Part shown: positions 1 through 12,250 of the stretch, piece by piece | How the letters are laid out: each line of letters opens with the position of its first letter | How positions within the stretch are numbered: the first letter of the stretch is position 1 | Source: Garcia nutans | Lineage: Eukaryota > Streptophyta > Magnoliopsida > Malpighiales > Euphorbiaceae | NCBI GenBank assembly: GCA_947685225.1 | Contig: CANTUV010000004.1 | Coordinates: 19,375,001 to 19,439,000, forward strand | Direction: 5' to 3' | DNA: 64,000 bases | Notes under the pieces: generated by a model | Database searches by the model: none | Told to the model about the DNA's origin: nothing | What the model saw: only the letters and a program-made list of their open reading frames with translations | Program-made: the position numbers and the translations under genes

Positions 1-719
1 TTGGCTTGGGCCAATTCGCCACAGGTGCAAGCTGCGGCAAATTGGCCTCCCCCAATTCACTCAGGCTAAGCCTGCAGTGAATTGGGGCAGCGCCTCGCCC
101 AAGCTCGCAGGCACTCTCATCCCTGCAGCCCAACCTTGTTGCTCGCCTATTGCTCCCCGTGCCAGCGCATTGGCCGATTTTTGCCAAAACTCTATTTTTA
201 CTCGGAAACGTCAATTAATTTTCTAAACAATTTTAACTTCCTTAACATATTAGGTTTTATTTCAAATTCCTATAAATAGTAGTCTTAAACACATAAACAT
301 GGACGGCAAAAATTACTCAAGAATTACTATTGAACTTTTGAACTTTGAAGTAACCCGAAGCAACCAAAAATAAAAGAACACTCCCATCCATAAGGCAACA
401 AGGCTGTGTTATCTTGATCAAGCTCTTACAGAATTCCAACGGTGCAATTGTGGTGGAGCCAACAAACGATGGTATTTTCTTAATCAATTCATTATAACAT
501 GTTTTTGATAGTTTTAACATGGAACATGCATGATCTTTATTTAAAATTGAATCCAATAGCCTATTAACATAACTTCTTCCAAATACATGATTATTTAGTC
601 AGCATGCTAATAGCTTTGCTTAAAGTTTTCGTAATGTCACTTAATTTTTTTCAAATATTATTAACAATAGCTTGTTTATTCCAACTTCAAAGCTTTGGTC
701 ATTATTTTCTTCAAAACCC

Positions 720-970
720 TAATTTATAAATTCCAATACCCTAATTACATAATATGAGACCTAAACCCTAATTAATTTATTTTCTAAAATCTTTACAGTG
801 GCCTAATACTTAAAAAATAATTATAATAATATTGATTTCTCCAAACCCTAAAACCCTAGTTTTTGAATATAAAACCTAAAATGTTAAAACCCTAATCCTA
901 TTTTTAAAAAGAAGAAACCCTAAACCCTAATTGTATTTTCCTAAACCATAATTCATAAAACCCTAGCTTA
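720..970 (+). repeat. telomere-like AAACCCTA motifs inside LTR
   Basis: About ten scattered copies of the plant telomere-type heptamer CCCTAAA/AAACCCT lie in this 250-bp stretch of the LTR. The same enrichment recurs at the same LTR position at 8875-8955 and, reversed as TAGGGTTT, at 42900-43070 and 48200-48680. The copies are dispersed rather than a pure tandem array, so this is an LTR property and not a telomere remnant. Confidence 0.7.
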
Positions 971-1215
971 TATATTTAGTCTTTAATTGCTATTTGAATC
1001 CTACTTTACATACTATATTATTAGTTTACATCTTCATATCTTGATCTTTATTTGACTTATAATGAATGGTTTACTTTCATGATGAATGGTTGAATGTCTT
1101 TTATTGGTTTACTTTATTTTTCATTATGTAAGAGGTATGTTTCCACCTTGTAGGTGCCTCATCAATTAAGCTTCATGTAATTTAAATTATTTTCATATTT
1201 TGTAATTAATGTAAA

Positions 1216-1303
1216 GGACACGTTTCCACCTTTCGGTGGGTGTCCTATTTAGTTTTAGACATAGACGATGTAAGGACATGTTTCCATCCTCGGATGGGTG
1301 TCC
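1216..1303 (+). other. paired LTR hairpins (GGACA...TGTCC)
   Basis: Two hairpins stand here, 1216-1245 and 1274-1303. Both have outer arms GGACA/TGTCC. The inner arms are CCACC/GGTGG in the first and CCATCC/GGATGG in the second, so both sides of the stem changed together. A weaker related hairpin precedes them at about 1130-1165. Equivalent hairpins occur in every LTR of this family in the window. Confidence 0.6.
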
Positions 1304-1693
1304 ATTTATTTGTTTTGTTTGAACATTGCTATGGTTATTAATAAAGTATTTGTTTATTCTTATGATTATATGTAGTATGGATAGTATCATTATATTTAAG
1401 AATTTTGTAATATTAGGACCTGAAAAGGAGGCCGGTTCTAATGAAGCAGGCGCTGTTGGAGTGCTGGGTCATTTCTCACCTTCACCACGCGTACCCAACT
1501 TTCTGAACCTAATAGGGGGTTGGGGATTCCATAGGAATTGAGTCATCCACCCCTTTCTTTTTTCCTAGCCTGTTCGGGTGGCGACTCCATTTTCTCCGAA
1601 TTTAGGCCCGTGTTCTCTAAGACCCCGAGCCTAACAAAGCCGAAGTCGCAAGAACCATTCCACTAGGAGTTGGGGCAAAAATTCCCGCTCACA

Positions 1694-2640
1694 CCCCCTC
1701 TTGTTTCCTTAAAACTTAGTTTAGACCCTAGTAATCTTAAGTATATCAAAAAGATTTTATTACCCTTCAGTGAAAAAAAGTGCCAATTTGGGCATCTAAC
1801 TCCCTCCCTTAAACATACTTTTGCTCGACATCTATCTCCCTCTACTCTCCCACTCACAATACTATTTAGATTGATGAGCAAACCCTAAGCTCAAAAAAGT
1901 TGGTGATTCTTTGAAGAAAACGATCAGACATTGTAATTTCACGAGTGAAAAATTCATATTTAGGTGAGTCTTGACATAGTTTGCATGTTTATTTGAGTAA
2001 TTGTGATGGGTTTAATATGAACAACTGTTGGAAATAAGTTTTCTGGCAACATGATACTATTAATGGAGATGTTTATTTTATTTTTACTGCACAATAAGTA
2101 ATGATTATGGTTGTGCTTGGTTTAAAAAGAAGCTGGTGGGGATGAGGTTTTTTTACAAATTAAATTTTTAGGTAGCTCTATATGGTAAGTCTGTATTTTT
2201 TTTAATGTCATTATCTTTGCAATGATTGAATCTATAAAAAGAGTACTTGTGATGGATTTAGCTAGAATGAGTTTCAACATATTGCAATTTAATGCGGGAA
2301 ATGTCAAAATTATATGTGTAGAGTACAATAGTTTTTTAAAAAAGCATAATAATTTTTTAATATTGAGTTAATGATTTCATAATGAAGAGATCAGACAATA
2401 TAATATTATTAAATGACAAAATCAATGATGTAGAATATAAAATTATTGGTAAATATATAAAAAATATTTTATCAAAATAATTGTTATCTTAAAAAATTAA
2501 TGTCATATTAGAGAACTGACAAAGTATGTTGTGTATAGTACAATATAATTTACGTATATTCAAATTTATTTTGGTTATTTAAATTATCACGTCAGAAAAT
2601 ATGGCATCTGAATCATAACAATCAATTGCAAATGAGAACT
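1694..2640. other. unassigned AT-rich stretch
   Basis: No recognisable repeat boundary or protein domain is visible. It separates the LTR end from the decayed DUF1985 gene and could hold that gene's 5' untranslated region or an upstream intron, but nothing in the sequence proves this. Confidence 0.4.
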
Positions 2641-4565
2641 CTACTATAGCAGAGAAGCATCTGAAGGAGAAGCTACTTAAGATTAAGATTCAGAGTACAA
2701 GAGATATGTCAACCAATGATAGGAAAGGTCGTATCAGAAAGAGGAAGTTTGACTTTCAACAAACTAATAGCAGAAGAAAGTCTAAGAAAGCTATGAGAAT
2801 TGTTAAATTTACAGATGAGAAGGAGGATGTAAATGAGAAGGACGATATAAAAAATGAGGAGAATGTAAAAAATGATGAAGTTCATGTTGGTGATAGTGAT
2901 GTTGCTACAATGGAGACTAAAATGGCTTCGAAGGTTAATATGGTTATTGTCAACATTAGTGTATGTTTCATAAGATTCACTAGTATTATTATATTACTGA
3001 GTTCATAATTTATTTTTGGGTTCTCTAGAAAAATGATTATGTAATACCCAAGGATATGTGGCGCCATCTTCAAATTAACCCTATCAAAATGGGGTGTAAA
3101 GTCATATAAGTGATTCAAAAATCACTGAGAAAATATGGAACTAAGGTTTGTTATTTCCTAATAAATTAAAAGTACATCAAATATATATATATATACATGC
3201 TTACACTTATGATTTATTCTAATGCAGATTGAATCATTTGAGGCATATAATGTAGGCCACCTTCTACGGATGGAGGATGTTGGCTTCTGGCTTGGACTTA
3301 CCAATAATGTGATCCTACATTCAGTTGATAACCCTGATGATGATGTACTATCATTTAAATTTGGAGAAAAGGTTGTCCGCCTAGGCTGTCAGGAATTTTG
3401 CTTACTTACTGGATTACCTTTCAATGGGAAGGAGGAGATTAGATGCGGCAAGAAGATGCTTTATGAGAAAATTGGGCTCATCACTAGAGCAAAGTTGGTT
3501 GAAATGTTTCAAGATTGTAAAGATGTAGATTTAAGGGTAAAATTAGGTGTTGTATGACTAGTTGAGCTCCTTATATTAGGCAAATCCATTTGATCTAAGG
3601 TAGATAAGAAGGTTCTAATGGTTGTTGATGACGTAGATGCATTCAACAAAATTGCATGGAATAACATTGCATGGAAATATCTTATTAAAAAGATAAAGAA
3701 TTTGCTTGATGAGAAGAGGAAAAACATAGAGGGTGGATACTCATTGTTCGGATTTTTTGACATTTTCTCAATTTTTGCAGCAAAAGTTATCCCTCAACTA
3801 AAAAATGTTAGTGTAATCAAATGCAAAAGTGGTTTTCCAAGGCTTGCCAACTAGAAGATGGGACCTAAGCCTTATTATAACTCTCTGATAGAAATGGTTT
3901 TTAATCAGGTAATTTCTATTCCAATTTTTGTACCAAGGTATTACATTATTTAGGTATATTTAACATTTTAGTTGGCAAATATTTTTTAAGAGATGGCCCC
4001 ACATTTTAAGGGAATGGATTTAAAAGTCAATGAAGGGGATAATAATATGGAGAGCTCTTCTCATGCCATAGTTCATTATGACCTTAATTCTCCCCTTCAT
4101 CTATAACTAGAATGCTCTATCCCCTTCAAAGAAAAAACCAAAAGTCAGGTAAATATAAAATATACTTGCCATGATCTTGTGGTATGATGGAAAATTAAAT
4201 AGAACATTAATGTATGCTATCCATAAAAGGATTTTAATGAAGACGATGCCTTGCAATAGCTAAATTTTTTAGAGAGAAAATACAATGAGCTTCATTCTAT
4301 CATTGAAGCAAGTACAAAGATTTTTGAATAATAACTTAAAGTGCTTGAAAATAAAAATATTGAGCTTCTATAACAGAATGTTGATCATGTAAAAGGTTGT
4401 AGTGAACTTGTAAAAACGAATTTGAAACTTGAGGAAAGAGATAAAGAAATGGAAGCAAGAATTATTGCACTCGAGGATAAACAAGCAGTTGTTGATGTTG
4501 TCACCCCACAATATGCTATGTTGGAACTTAAATGTGGTTTAGGATTGATTAAAGTGGATTTGTAA
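2640..4565 (+). pseudogene. decayed DUF1985-type transposon gene
   Basis: Several pieces read as one plant DUF1985 protein, a family usually found with Ulp1-type proteases in Mutator-like transposons. A lysine/acid-rich N-terminal part (2706-2940) is followed by a short block at 3033-3150 and, after a likely intron ending in TGCAG near 3227, the core domain. The core contains SFKFGEKVVRL and EFCLLTGLPF (about 3345-3425) and, in the same frame, YSLFGFFDIFSIFA (near 3740). In-frame stops lie near 3555, 3591 and 3852, and another interrupts the 3036-3150 block. A further exon-like piece (about 4390-4620) is coiled-coil rich. The 3' end merges into an LTR fragment, and no protease domain is visible. 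DUF1985 is recognised from motif pattern only. Confidence 0.6.
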
Positions 4566-6617
4566 AATCAAAGTGAAGAAGGGCAATTAGTGAAGTTAAA
4601 GTTGGAAGGTGATTTGAGCTTGGATATTATCATATTTAAGGTTAGTATATACTTTGATAGCCTTTGCGTTGAGTGCATTTGAATTTGCTTAGCACATTGT
4701 GAATTGTAAAAATGTGCTAATTTACTTTGATATTGGAAGTCATGGTAAAAGTGCATTGTTGTTTGTGAAATTGTGTAAAATGCTTGAACTGTGAGATATT
4801 AAGTCATTGTAGAATGACCAATATCTTTGTTAAGCGTAATTGATAAAAGTGCATTTTGTGCAATTGGAATGGAAAGTATGCCACATTAGGAACATGGCAA
4901 GAAAATATATTTGAATAATTGAAATATGTGGAAAATATACAAATAGTATGTAGAATTTGGAAATGTGTGGAAATTGGTAAAGATATGAAAATATGATAAG
5001 AATGAAAATGATGAGATAAAGAATATGTGCATATTGTGATATGTTGATAATGTGTGATTGAGAATGATGACAATGTGATAGATGGTTATGTATATAAAAG
5101 ATGGATAAATGAATGTGTTGTGGTATGTTGATGAGATATGTGGTAGTATGTGATATGTATAATGTGATGTATTGAGACGTGAAATTAATATGTAAATGTG
5201 ATTATTTATGAGATATGTGATGGAGATCATGGAATGATATGATTATGATACATATGAGAATTCCTGAAAAGGAATGTGAGACGAGAAATATGTTGAATAA
5301 TGAGAAATGAGTTATTAAAAAACTTGAGCAGAACTAAGTCTTGGTAATAAAAATAAGATTATGGAAATATGATTTGATGAGATGAATAATTATGTGATGT
5401 GTGTATTGCCCTGCATAATATATTGTTTTAAAAAATTGATGTTGGGGATTATATGATGATGAGCCCGAGCAGAGGTGGGCCATGACCTGAGCATAGCTAG
5501 GTCATGAGATTTAGGACCCGAGCAGAGCTGGGTCGAGAAATTGAAATGAGTATGCCTGTGGGCTAGACACCGGGTATCACAATAGACCAAATTAATTGTT
5601 CTTGAACTTGATTATTATGTAGGTAGTAGTTAAGCCCAACGTGTGATGTGGTGTCGTATTTTATAAAGTGTTGATAATATTGCAATGAAATGATGAGATG
5701 AATTAAATAAGTTTAGTTGAACAATGTGCTATGCTGGTAATGTGGCAACGAAATATAATGTTGATGAATATATGTGTGTGGTTGTGATATATTTGTATAT
5801 GAATTTTGTGATGATGATGTTGCGTGACTCATATATATATATTTAAAGAATTAAAGGATGAATGAAGAGTAATTTATAATGAATAATTGCGTGTATATGA
5901 ATTATAAGGCAAAGGATATTTAAAAATAGTAGTGTATATATTGATAGTATGATGATAAAATATGAATTGAAAAGTATGCATGTATATTATTTAAATTGTT
6001 GTATGGTTTTAGTATATACTACTAAGCTTTCGAGCTTAGCGCGGTTGTGTGAATCGCGTAGGTAAGGGAATTGCTGAGCAGAGAAATCTGACGTGTGGTT
6101 GGTACTCGGTAATCTAGGGTGCTACAAGACCAGTTGTGCCAATTGCATACACATGTTGGTTTTAAATATTTTGGTTTATGTATATTAACGCATAACATTT
6201 GGATTTTGTATTTATTTTAAAGATTGAGATGGTTATTGTACATTTAATTATGTAATTATTTAATTGTAATATAAAAGGTTTTAAGTGGTGAGTTGAAAGA
6301 TGTTGATGAGTGGAGGATTTGTGAAATTATTTATTTTAGGAGTGTATTTTTCTAATGCAATTTGAGTGCTTGATTTTTTTGGAAATATTGAAATTACAAA
6401 CAAAACTCTGGCGAAATTTTTTCCAGATATTTTCTTTATAAATTTGTATTTTAAAAATTTACTACTTAAGTATATATTATTTATTATTAATTAAATATTG
6501 TGATTAAAATGCGAATTTTTATTATGGAGTTTTTGTGCCACTTTTATATTCTATATGCATATTATACATATACATGGTATATGTACTATATGTATATAAG
6601 GTATAAGGGTGTTACAT
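4566..6617 (+). mobile_element. LTR fragment, family D (3' portion)
   Basis: This is homologous to 35150-36135, 38360-40178 and 41370-42901. Shared blocks include a 'ggtaagtac-aaacttt'-like start, the 'gagctagac...gtgtc' segment in several forms, the 'acaaacaaaactctgg' block near 6395, and the end GGGTATAAGGGTGTTACA at 6617. The 5' half, which should start TGTAATATCCC, is missing. The fragment abuts the DUF1985 pseudogene on the left and a Copia pol scrap on the right. Family D has no visible coding region in this window. Its ends and its length (about 3.1 kb when complete) suggest a gypsy-type LTR. Confidence 0.6.
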
Positions 6618-7380
6618 ATTCTAAACCTAAAATACTACAGTGGGCCATAGACACCTGATCCTTTAAGTAGGCGGAAGAGAACATCCATATTATCTCAATG
6701 GGCTCCTCTATACAAACTACAACATAATGGAGTGTCTAAGAGGAGAAATTAGACTTTATTGGATATAGTTTGATCCATGATGAGCTTTATAGACTTACCC
6801 AAATCCTTTTAGGGTTATACACCAGAGACTGTTGTTTACATCCTTATTAGAGTTCCAATAAAATCGGTTGATGTTAAACCATATGAGATATGGAATAACA
6901 AGAAACACAGTCTTTCACACATAAAAGTATGGGGATGTCCTGCTTATGTAAAGAGGACAATATCAAATAAGCTTGAAGCTAAGTTTGATAAATGTTTGTT
7001 TGTTGGGTATCCAAGAGAGACTATTGGATACTACTTTTACCACCCATTGGAACCAAAAGTACTTGTTTCAAAGTATGTTATCTTCTTAGAGAAAGAGTTT
7101 CTTATAAAAGAGGATAATAGGAGTAGAATTGAACTTGATGAAATTCAAAAGACACAAATATAGATCAAGAAGGTTGTTAGGTCTTTCATAATTTACATAC
7201 ATAGATAAAATGCTCAAGAGGTTTAACATAGATCAATCCAATAGATGATTCTTACCCATGGCCCATGGGATAAGCCTTTATAAGTCTATGTTTCCTAAGA
7301 CACAAGATGAAAGGTATCGCATGAGTAAGATACCATATCCCTTAGTTATTGGATCTATCATGTATGCTGTGATATGTTGA
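6618..7380 (+). pseudogene. Ty1/copia pol fragment (integrase C-term to RT end)
   Basis: Translation in shifting frames gives the C-terminal part of a Copia integrase: a block with IWNNKKHSLSHIKVWGCPAY, then KFDKCLFVGYPRETIGYYFY (about 6865-7060). After an internal deletion it passes into the end of the reverse transcriptase region, with MAHGISLYKSMFPKTQDERY and IPYPLVIGSIMYA near 7255-7370. Frameshifts and stops occur throughout, and the reverse transcriptase core is missing. The fragment abuts a family D LTR end on the left and a Tat 3' UTR repeat on the right. It may derive from the same family as the Copia element at 49992, but no overlap lets that be tested here. Confidence 0.8.
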
Positions 7381-7384
7381 TGAA

Positions 7385-8084
7385 GGCTAAACCAATTCGC
7401 CATGAGCATCCAAATCTTCAGCCTATATTAGATTTGTTAAAGTATCTTGATGGTGCAGTTTTGCGGATTTGGTAAAACATCCAAACCTTTAGCCTATATT
7501 AGATTTGTTAAAGTATTTTGACAGTGCATTTTTGTAGATTTAGTAAAGCATCCAAATCTTCAGCCTATATTGGATTTGTTAAAGTATCCCGAAGGCACAA
7601 TTTTGCGGATTTGTTAAAGCATCCAAGCCTTCAACCTATATTGGATTTGTTAAGATATCCTGATGGCATAGTTTTGCAAATTTGGTAAAAACATCCAAAT
7701 CTTCGGCATCCAGATTTTCTAGAAGCAACTTGAGTTTATATAAAGCATCCAAACTAACTCAAATTCACTAAAGCATTCAGATTTTCTAGAATAGCTTGGG
7801 TTTATTTAAAGCACCCAAACTAACTCAAATTTGTTAAAGCATCAGGATTTTTCGAACCATCTCATATTTGTTAAAGCATCTAGAATTTTCAAATCAGTTT
7901 GGGTTTACTTAAAGTATCTAAACCAATTCAAATTTGTTAAAGCATTCAAACCAACTCAGGTTTATTTGAAGCACCTGAACCAGCTCGAATTCATTGAAGT
8001 ATCTGAGATCAGCTTAAATCCATCAAAGTAGATTGTTTTTCACTCTCTAAATAAATTCAAGATCATTCAAGTAGGGGGCAAGAC
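7385..8084 (+). repeat. Tat-type 3' UTR tandem repeats (about 71 bp unit)
   Basis: Five units begin at 7407, 7478, 7549, 7620 and 7692, each starting CATCCAA and holding the block 'cctatattggatttgttaaa'. More divergent units follow to about 8030. The array ends in a purine-rich tract (GTAGGGGGCAAGAC, 8071-8084) directly before the LTR, as a polypurine tract should. The same repeat precedes the LTR at 34011. Variable tandem repeats between pol and the 3' LTR are known in Tat/Ogre elements. The 60-codon open frame at 7831 is a by-product of the repeat. Confidence 0.75.
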
Positions 8085-9785
8085 TTTAGACCCTTAATTT
8101 TGGCCCTAAATGAGTTTAGTCCTAATTAAAAGGCCCAAATCAAATCAAATCCAATTTTAAAAGCTCAAATCGGACTAGTACCAATTAAAATCCCCTAAAC
8201 CGAGTCAGATCCAATTTAAAAGAAGCCAAATCATTCAAACGGTGATGAATTTGCCATGGCCAAGGCCAATTTTCCATGAACCATTGCTCATGGTGAATTG
8301 GTCTAGCCTAATTCACAATGAGGCCTTAATTTCAGCTTGATTCAGTCTTAATTCAATTTTTAAGTGTCATAATTGCATTAGAATTCAAATACACTTGGAT
8401 AAAACAATAAGCTTTTCTAATAGGATTAAGAGTGATTAGCCGATTTTGGGTTGCCCTAATTTGGCTTATAAATGCAAAATAATGAGCTATGAAAAAGGAG
8501 ACAATCAACAATTAAAAGAAGGTCAGAATTAGCAAAAAAAAGGAGAGAGCACAGAACAAAACAACCATACTTAGCAATTGAGAAGCAACCAAGAGACACA
8601 ATTAGCAATTAAAAGAGAGACAAAAAGCTTGTTAACATTAGCGATCTGCAAATTATTTTGAATACTCATCCAAGCAAACCGAAGCATCATCAAATTCTTG
8701 AGGTAAGGTTTGATTCAACAAAACTGTTTTGTGGAGCTAACAATGTAGGTAAGGTTTTTATGAACCAAATCTATTTTATTTAGTTGATCATCATCATATT
8801 TAATCTTGAAAATTGTTTGTGTTTTAATTTACTATTTTAGAGTTCATTTAAATTTTAGTTTAAGACTTTCACTCAAATCAAAACCCTAATTTTGCATACT
8901 AAGCCTTAGTTTTAGGTTTAAACCCTAAATTTTGATTTGAAACCCTAATTTATATTTTCGAGGCAGTAACTCATTCAACGAGTATGGCAAATCATTTACC
9001 TTTTGGGGGCGCTCTCCCCTTGACCCCTACCCGCTAACCAGCTAGCGGGACCACCGTGTGCAACGTGCACTATATTTCATTAATGGGTTAATATTAAGAT
9101 TTACTTGTGGATTGTAGGTTTTGTGATTAATTTTAATTTTCTTTTAATTAAGCCTTAATTTTACAATTCTTTATATGATGATTAATATGTTTGTGGATTG
9201 CAATTTTATTATTTAGGTTTTAAGGTTATAAAAGACATGTTTCAACTTTGTGGGTGCCTTATTTATTTAATTTGCTTCTTTTATTTAATTTATATTTGGG
9301 GATTAATATAAGGGACATGTTTCCACTCTTTTGTGGGTGTCTCATCTTTATTTGTATTATGGACATTTGTAAGAGCATATTTTCATCTTGTATGGGTGTC
9401 CATTTTGTTTGATCTGTTTGATTTATAATATGATGTTTATTTCAATAATTGCATGTAATATGAATGATATCATACTAGCTTAAGAATTTAATAATATTTA
9501 GGCCTGAAAATGAGGCTGGTTCCAATGAATCGGGAGTTATGAGGGTGCTGGGTCACTTCTCACCTTCCATATACATACCTAACTTTTCAAATCTAGTAGG
9601 GGTTAGGGATTCCTTAAGAATTGAGTCACCCACCCCTTTTTATCTTCTCAGCCTGTCCTGGTGATGACTTCAATTCTTCAGATGTAGGCTCGTGTTCTTT
9701 AAGGCCCAAAGCCTAATAGTATCAAAGTTGCAAGAACCATTCCACTGGGAGGGGGGGGGGGGGGGGGCAAAAATCCTCGCTCACA
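8085..9785 (+). mobile_element. 5' LTR of element A (1.7 kb, long form)
   Basis: It starts TTTAGACCC (family consensus TGTAGACCC, so the second base is mutated) and ends CTCGCTCACA. It contains the inverted 'ggccaattttccatgaacc/ggtgaattgg' region, AAACCCTA motifs, the hairpin trio at 9230-9400, and a pure run of 17 G at 9751-9767. The fragment at 34011 matches its start ('ttagtcctaattaaaaggyccaaatc'-type block), which pairs these two as one element's LTRs. Confidence 0.75.
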
Positions 9786-9803
9786 GTGGCGACTCCACTA
9801 GAG
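9786..9803 (+). other. primer-binding site of element A
   Basis: GTGGCGACTCCACTAGAG follows the LTR directly. The core TGGCGACTCCACT begins with the TGG that complements a tRNA CCA end, and the same site follows the LTR at 15434. It resembles primer sites of Tat/Ogre elements. The tRNA species is not certain from sequence alone. Confidence 0.7.
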
Positions 9804-10859
9804 ATAAGAGAAGTTGATTTCGTTGGTCTTTATATTATTTTATTCTTTATTAAATGATATTATTCATTGCATCATTTAGAATTACATTATGTGTGTGAGT
9901 TAGGATGCCCTGTGGAGCTTGTGTTATGTGAATGTAAGTGATATCATACTTTCATTCAAGGTATGGAGATTGAGCATTACATAATCACTCATAGCTTTGT
10001 ACCTTTTAGTATAAACTTGTTATGGGGACCTAAGCCTATATAGTTAGCCTATTAACTTTTCTTAGGTTTACCTTAATTGCTTGTTGTTTGACTATGATTA
10101 ACATGTTTTAGCCCAAGTTATCACCCATTTAGTTTGTCTTTTCCTAATATGACCTAATTATGGGGTAAACCTAAAATTCTTTCAAATCTAAAATCATTTT
10201 TAAAGATTTTTCAAAATTGGCATAAAACCATTTTCCAACAAAGATGTGTCAAAAATTATTTTCTACCCTATGGCCCAAACATAAAGCCTAAAATTAATAA
10301 ACCATTTTGCAATGGGCTTTATTTTCTAAAGGTAGGCCCAAATCCATTTTTCAAATTATGGCCCAAAAGTTATTTTTCTAATATTTAATGGGTTTTCAAT
10401 TAATTAGGTCAATTATGGAATATTAAAATCAATTGCAGGCCTTATTTATGCCAAGGCTTGTTAGTTGTAGGCTTGTTTGTGGCATGGATCATTAGTTGCT
10501 TTTTCAAATAAGAAGTCTATTTATAATAAACCTATTAATTTAGTTTTGATCCAACGTACAATTGAAATCATATTAAAATTTTAGTGGGTCAAAAGGATTA
10601 AGGCTTAATTAATAAGAATTATCATAGACTGACTTTTATATTTAAAAATGCAACTATTAGGTTATTTTATCTAAGTGATTCTTTTGAAAACAAGAATATT
10701 CCTTGTTGATATTTTTGTTGACCAAAACACCTAGGGAAAAGGACTCACTACTCGTGTGTTAAAGATATAAGGTTGGAAGGAGTGTCCTGACCTTGTTTGT
10801 TTATTTTCCATACATGCATACTTACATTGCATTGATCATTTCTGGCTCACAGACCTGGA
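9804..10859 (+). other. 5' leader of element A
   Basis: Non-coding leader between primer site and gag, collinear with 15453-16580 in element B and, inverted, with 46410-47491. It has blocks rich in 'ggcccaaa' and 'aattatttt' and a conserved 'gactcgccactcgtg'-like segment near the gag start. No upstream reading frame was found. Confidence 0.6.
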
Positions 10860-12250
10860 GTTTAGCGGTTCAAGGGCTTACGAAAACTTGACCTATGACA
10901 ATGACTCAGAATTTAGTAAAGATTCAGTTAACTTCATAGTAAAACCAATAGATCATGTGCAAATTCAGAATCTGGTGAATGAGGCCTTAGAAAAATGAAA
11001 GAACTAAAGGGGACCCTAGCTGAGGCCATGAGAAGTCAGTTAGCTACACTGTTGGACACTACTATCGAGGCATCTGCTAGTACCAAAAAGTTGAAGGACA
11101 AAGGAGAAGCTAAGGTGGGCGAAGTAGCTTTTGATGAAGAAAAGGTAGAGACTGATGATGATGAAGACTGGGATGCATACCTCCAAGTCTAACAAGAAAA
11201 ATAGAAAGAGAAAAAGGTTGTGGAGAAGACTGAATCTACTGGCATTAAAAAGATGATTGCCGAAGAAAGAAAAGAAGGCTGCAGATAAGACTGAATCTGT
11301 TAATGTGGAAAAGCTCATTATTGACCTGGAAATGAAGCTTGAAAAGAGAGTGAAAGTTTAAGAGGCTTCAAAAGTTGATAAGCTTTTTGAGGAGGATGAG
11401 AATCTCCCACATAAGTTCAAATTGCCTACTTTCGCTAAGCATAATGGTACAAGAAATCCTCACTTGCATGTTAAGCAATACATTACTACCATGCAGTCTG
11501 CTAGAGCTACTAAGCCTCAAACACTGAGAAACTTTATCCTCTCTTTGGATCCTATGGTGCAAAAATGGTTCAATACTTTAAAGGAGAGCACTCAAAGAGA
11601 CTGGATATATTGTACAAAGCTTTTTCATCCAACAGTATGGATACAACATTGAGTCAGAGGTAACCTTGATAGAGGTTGAGTCTATTAGACAAAGACAGAA
11701 TGAGGGTTTATTAATTACATAAAAAAGATGGAGAAATAAGGCAACCCTTCTTAAGAAAAGACCAGATGATTTCGACCAAATTCGAATGATAGTCAAGGGC
11801 GCTTTGCCCCATCTTCAAGAAAGAATGTCTCAAACCTTTATAAGGGATTTTAATGATCTTTTACAGGTAGTTCTTCAGCTGGAAGAATGGGAGAGAGAAA
11901 AGAATGTATACAATGAAAAAGAAAGCAATAAGGGTGGCTACCATTTTGAGGATGAAGTCAAGAAGATGTTAGGGTGAATGAAACAACTGAACCAACAAAG
12001 AAGTGTGAATTATTAGATTTGGGAAAGCCACTATCTTAGGTCTTCAAAAAATTACAGAAGAAGGGGTTATTCCAGCCTTTAACCCTTCGACCTTTGCTAG
12101 ATCCTTTGCCCTCTAATTTTATTACAAATGTTTTTTGTCAGTTCCATGAGGTGCCTGGTCACAAAATAGATTGATGTACATGATTAAGGCATGAAATACA
12201 AAACCTCATCGATGATGGAAAGATCCTTGCCTCCTTATGTGTCCAAGTAG
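10860..12250 (+). pseudogene. decayed Tat/Ogre-like gag (element A)
   Basis: Structural protein of a Ty3/gypsy element, readable across several frames. The N-terminal part has LKGTLAEAMRSQLATLLDT (10995 on). The capsid core has GTRNPHLHVKQYI, then LDPMVQKWFNTL and DWIYCTKLF (11430-11620). The next block has LLKKRPDDF, FIRDFNDLLQ and LEEWEREKN (11745-11920). The C-terminal nucleocapsid-like block reads CQFHEVPGHKID, a stop, then LRHEIQNLIDDGKI (12130-12235). The GHxTxxCxxLRHxIQxLID pattern is typical of Tat/Ogre gag. At least four stops or frameshifts make it non-functional. No protease or polymerase follows. Confidence 0.75.

Larger units (their letters stand above)
1..1693 (+). mobile_element. 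Tat/Ogre-like LTR, long form, 5' end cut by window
   Basis: This is the 3' part of a long terminal repeat homologous to the copies at 8085-9785 and, inverted, 47510-49471. All share an early block with imperfect inverted copies of 'caattcgcc', an AAACCCTA-rich middle, three short hairpins (about 1130-1303), a block around 1420-1690 containing 'ggcgactcc' and 'gaaccattccact', and the end GCTCACA at 1693. No primer-binding site follows, unlike at 9786 and 15435, so it is a 3' LTR, a solo LTR or a truncated copy. The 65-79 codon open frames inside it look like chance. Confidence 0.7.

Noticed and set aside
720..970. Chromosome-end or interstitial telomere tract
   Set aside because: The heptamers are dispersed and recur at the same LTR position in three other copies, so they belong to the LTR.
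4804..5230. Histidine/isoleucine/tyrosine-rich minus-strand frames
   Set aside because: They lie in an AT-rich LTR with TG/ATG-rich plus strand. Not preserved in the other D copies.
7407..7760. Regular repeats resembling a CRISPR array
   Set aside because: Units are contiguous 71-bp tandem repeats without unique spacers, in a plant retrotransposon 3' UTR.
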